Assembly: GCA_002439805.1 (NCBI GenBank)
Contig: DJPQ01000116.1
Location: forward strand, 30,477-35,708
Direction of reading: 5' to 3'
From: Bacteroidales bacterium UBA6408
GTDB taxonomy: Bacteria; Bacteroidota; Bacteroidia; Bacteroidales; UBA932
DNA: 5,232 nucleotides
Part shown: in pieces, positions 5,032 to 5,232 of the stretch
How positions within the stretch are numbered: the stretch's first letter is position 1
How the letters are laid out: each line of letters begins with the position of its first letter
The notes under the pieces: generated by a model
Database searches by the model: none
What the model was told of the DNA's origin: nothing
What the model saw: the letters and a program-made list of their open reading frames with translations, nothing else
Translations under genes and position numbers: made by a program

Positions 5032-5080
5032 GAGCTTTGATGAAATGAAGTAAATATTTGTTGAACAGAAAATTAAGGAT

Positions 5081-5232
5081 ATGAAAGTAGCGGTAGTGGG
5101 TGCCACGGGGCTGGTTGGCACGAGGATGCTTGAGGTGCTGGCGGAGAGGAATTTTCCTGTGACGGAACTCCTGCCTGTGGCATCGGAAAAATCTGTCGGA
5201 AGGAAAATTTTGTTTAAGGGGAAGGAATATGA
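5081..5232 (+). CDS. asd: Aspartate-semialdehyde dehydrogenase, N-terminal part
   Basis: The first 50 codons (plus two bases) are present; the gene runs off the window end. The protein starts MKVAVVGATGLVGTRMLEVL, with the Rossmann-fold NADP-binding motif GxxGxxG at G7, G10 and G13. It continues with ERNFPVTELLPVASEKSVGRKILFKG, typical of the bacterial enzyme. The full enzyme is about 330-340 residues, so the catalytic cysteine and histidine lie outside. It reduces aspartyl phosphate to aspartate semialdehyde in the cytoplasm, the branch point to lysine and diaminopimelate, threonine and methionine. The ATG at 5081 is the only sensible start; AAGGA ends one base before it, too close for a normal ribosome binding site. 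The gene is divergent from the ABC operon and apparently unrelated to it. N-acetyl-glutamyl-phosphate reductase shares the fold and is the main alternative, but the residues after the motif favour Asd. Confidence 0.9.
   Translation, partial: MKVAVVGATGLVGTRMLEVLAERNFPVTELLPVASEKSVGRKILFKGKEY

Larger units (their letters stand above)
4768..5080. other. Divergent intergenic region between the ABC operon and asd
   Basis: This 313-base AT-rich gap contains no convincing ORF; the longest ATG-started frames noted are under about 15 codons. The left part holds the promoter and operator of the leftward ABC operon (4806-4861). The middle holds a rightward promoter candidate (4935-4964). The right part is a possible asd leader with a weak hairpin at 4996-5031. 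No tRNA, riboswitch or repeat copy was recognised. Confidence 0.7.

Noticed and set aside
4971..5080. Lysine or SAM riboswitch before asd
   Set aside because: None of the conserved junction or loop motifs of those classes are visible, and the leader is short and AT-rich.

Overview
The window looks like a chromosomal segment of a Bacteroidota (Bacteroidales-type) bacterium. Three things point there: a DUF2723/GT117 membrane protein with the hallmark blocks of the Bacteroidota family, promoter elements of the TTTG / TAnnTTTG type instead of E. coli-like -35/-10 boxes, and gene starts without clear Shine-Dalgarno sequences. Coding DNA is mostly GC-rich, with one clearly AT-rich island (about 1815-2540) that carries a toxin-antitoxin pair. 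Genus cannot be fixed from sequence alone.

Layout. (1) 2-1741 (+): C-terminal 579 residues of a DUF2723 / protein O-mannosyltransferase-like membrane protein; the 5' end lies outside the window. (2) 1758-1814: a long hairpin with a T-run, serving as its terminator and also copy 1 of a palindromic repeat. (3) 1815-2544 (+): AT-rich island with several dyads, a promoter/operator, a ParD-type antitoxin (2004-2267) and a ParE/RelE-type toxin (2239-2544) overlapping it by 29 bases. (4) 2530-2580: copy 2 of the palindromic repeat, in the same orientation, supplying the toxin stop codon and sitting between convergent genes. (5) 4767-2600 (-): ABC ATPase, ABC-2-type permease and a YtrA-subfamily GntR regulator, in that transcription order. 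(6) 4768-5080: divergent intergenic region with a near-consensus Bacteroidota promoter for the ABC operon, whose start-site region is covered by a perfect AGTGTA-N12-TACACT dyad, and a separate promoter candidate pointing the other way. (7) 5081-5232 (+): first 50 codons of aspartate-semialdehyde dehydrogenase, cut by the window end.

How the parts work together. The ABC cassette resembles Firmicutes Ytr/Bcr-type systems that answer envelope stress. The regulator encoded at the operon's distal end probably binds the operator at its head, giving negative feedback. The ParD antitoxin probably represses its own operon through a 19-bp palindrome overlapping the -7 box; that palindrome also argues that the antitoxin starts at 2004, not at the upstream in-frame ATG. 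No wholly new system is evident. The least explained structure is the pair of similar palindromes bracketing the AT-rich toxin-antitoxin island.
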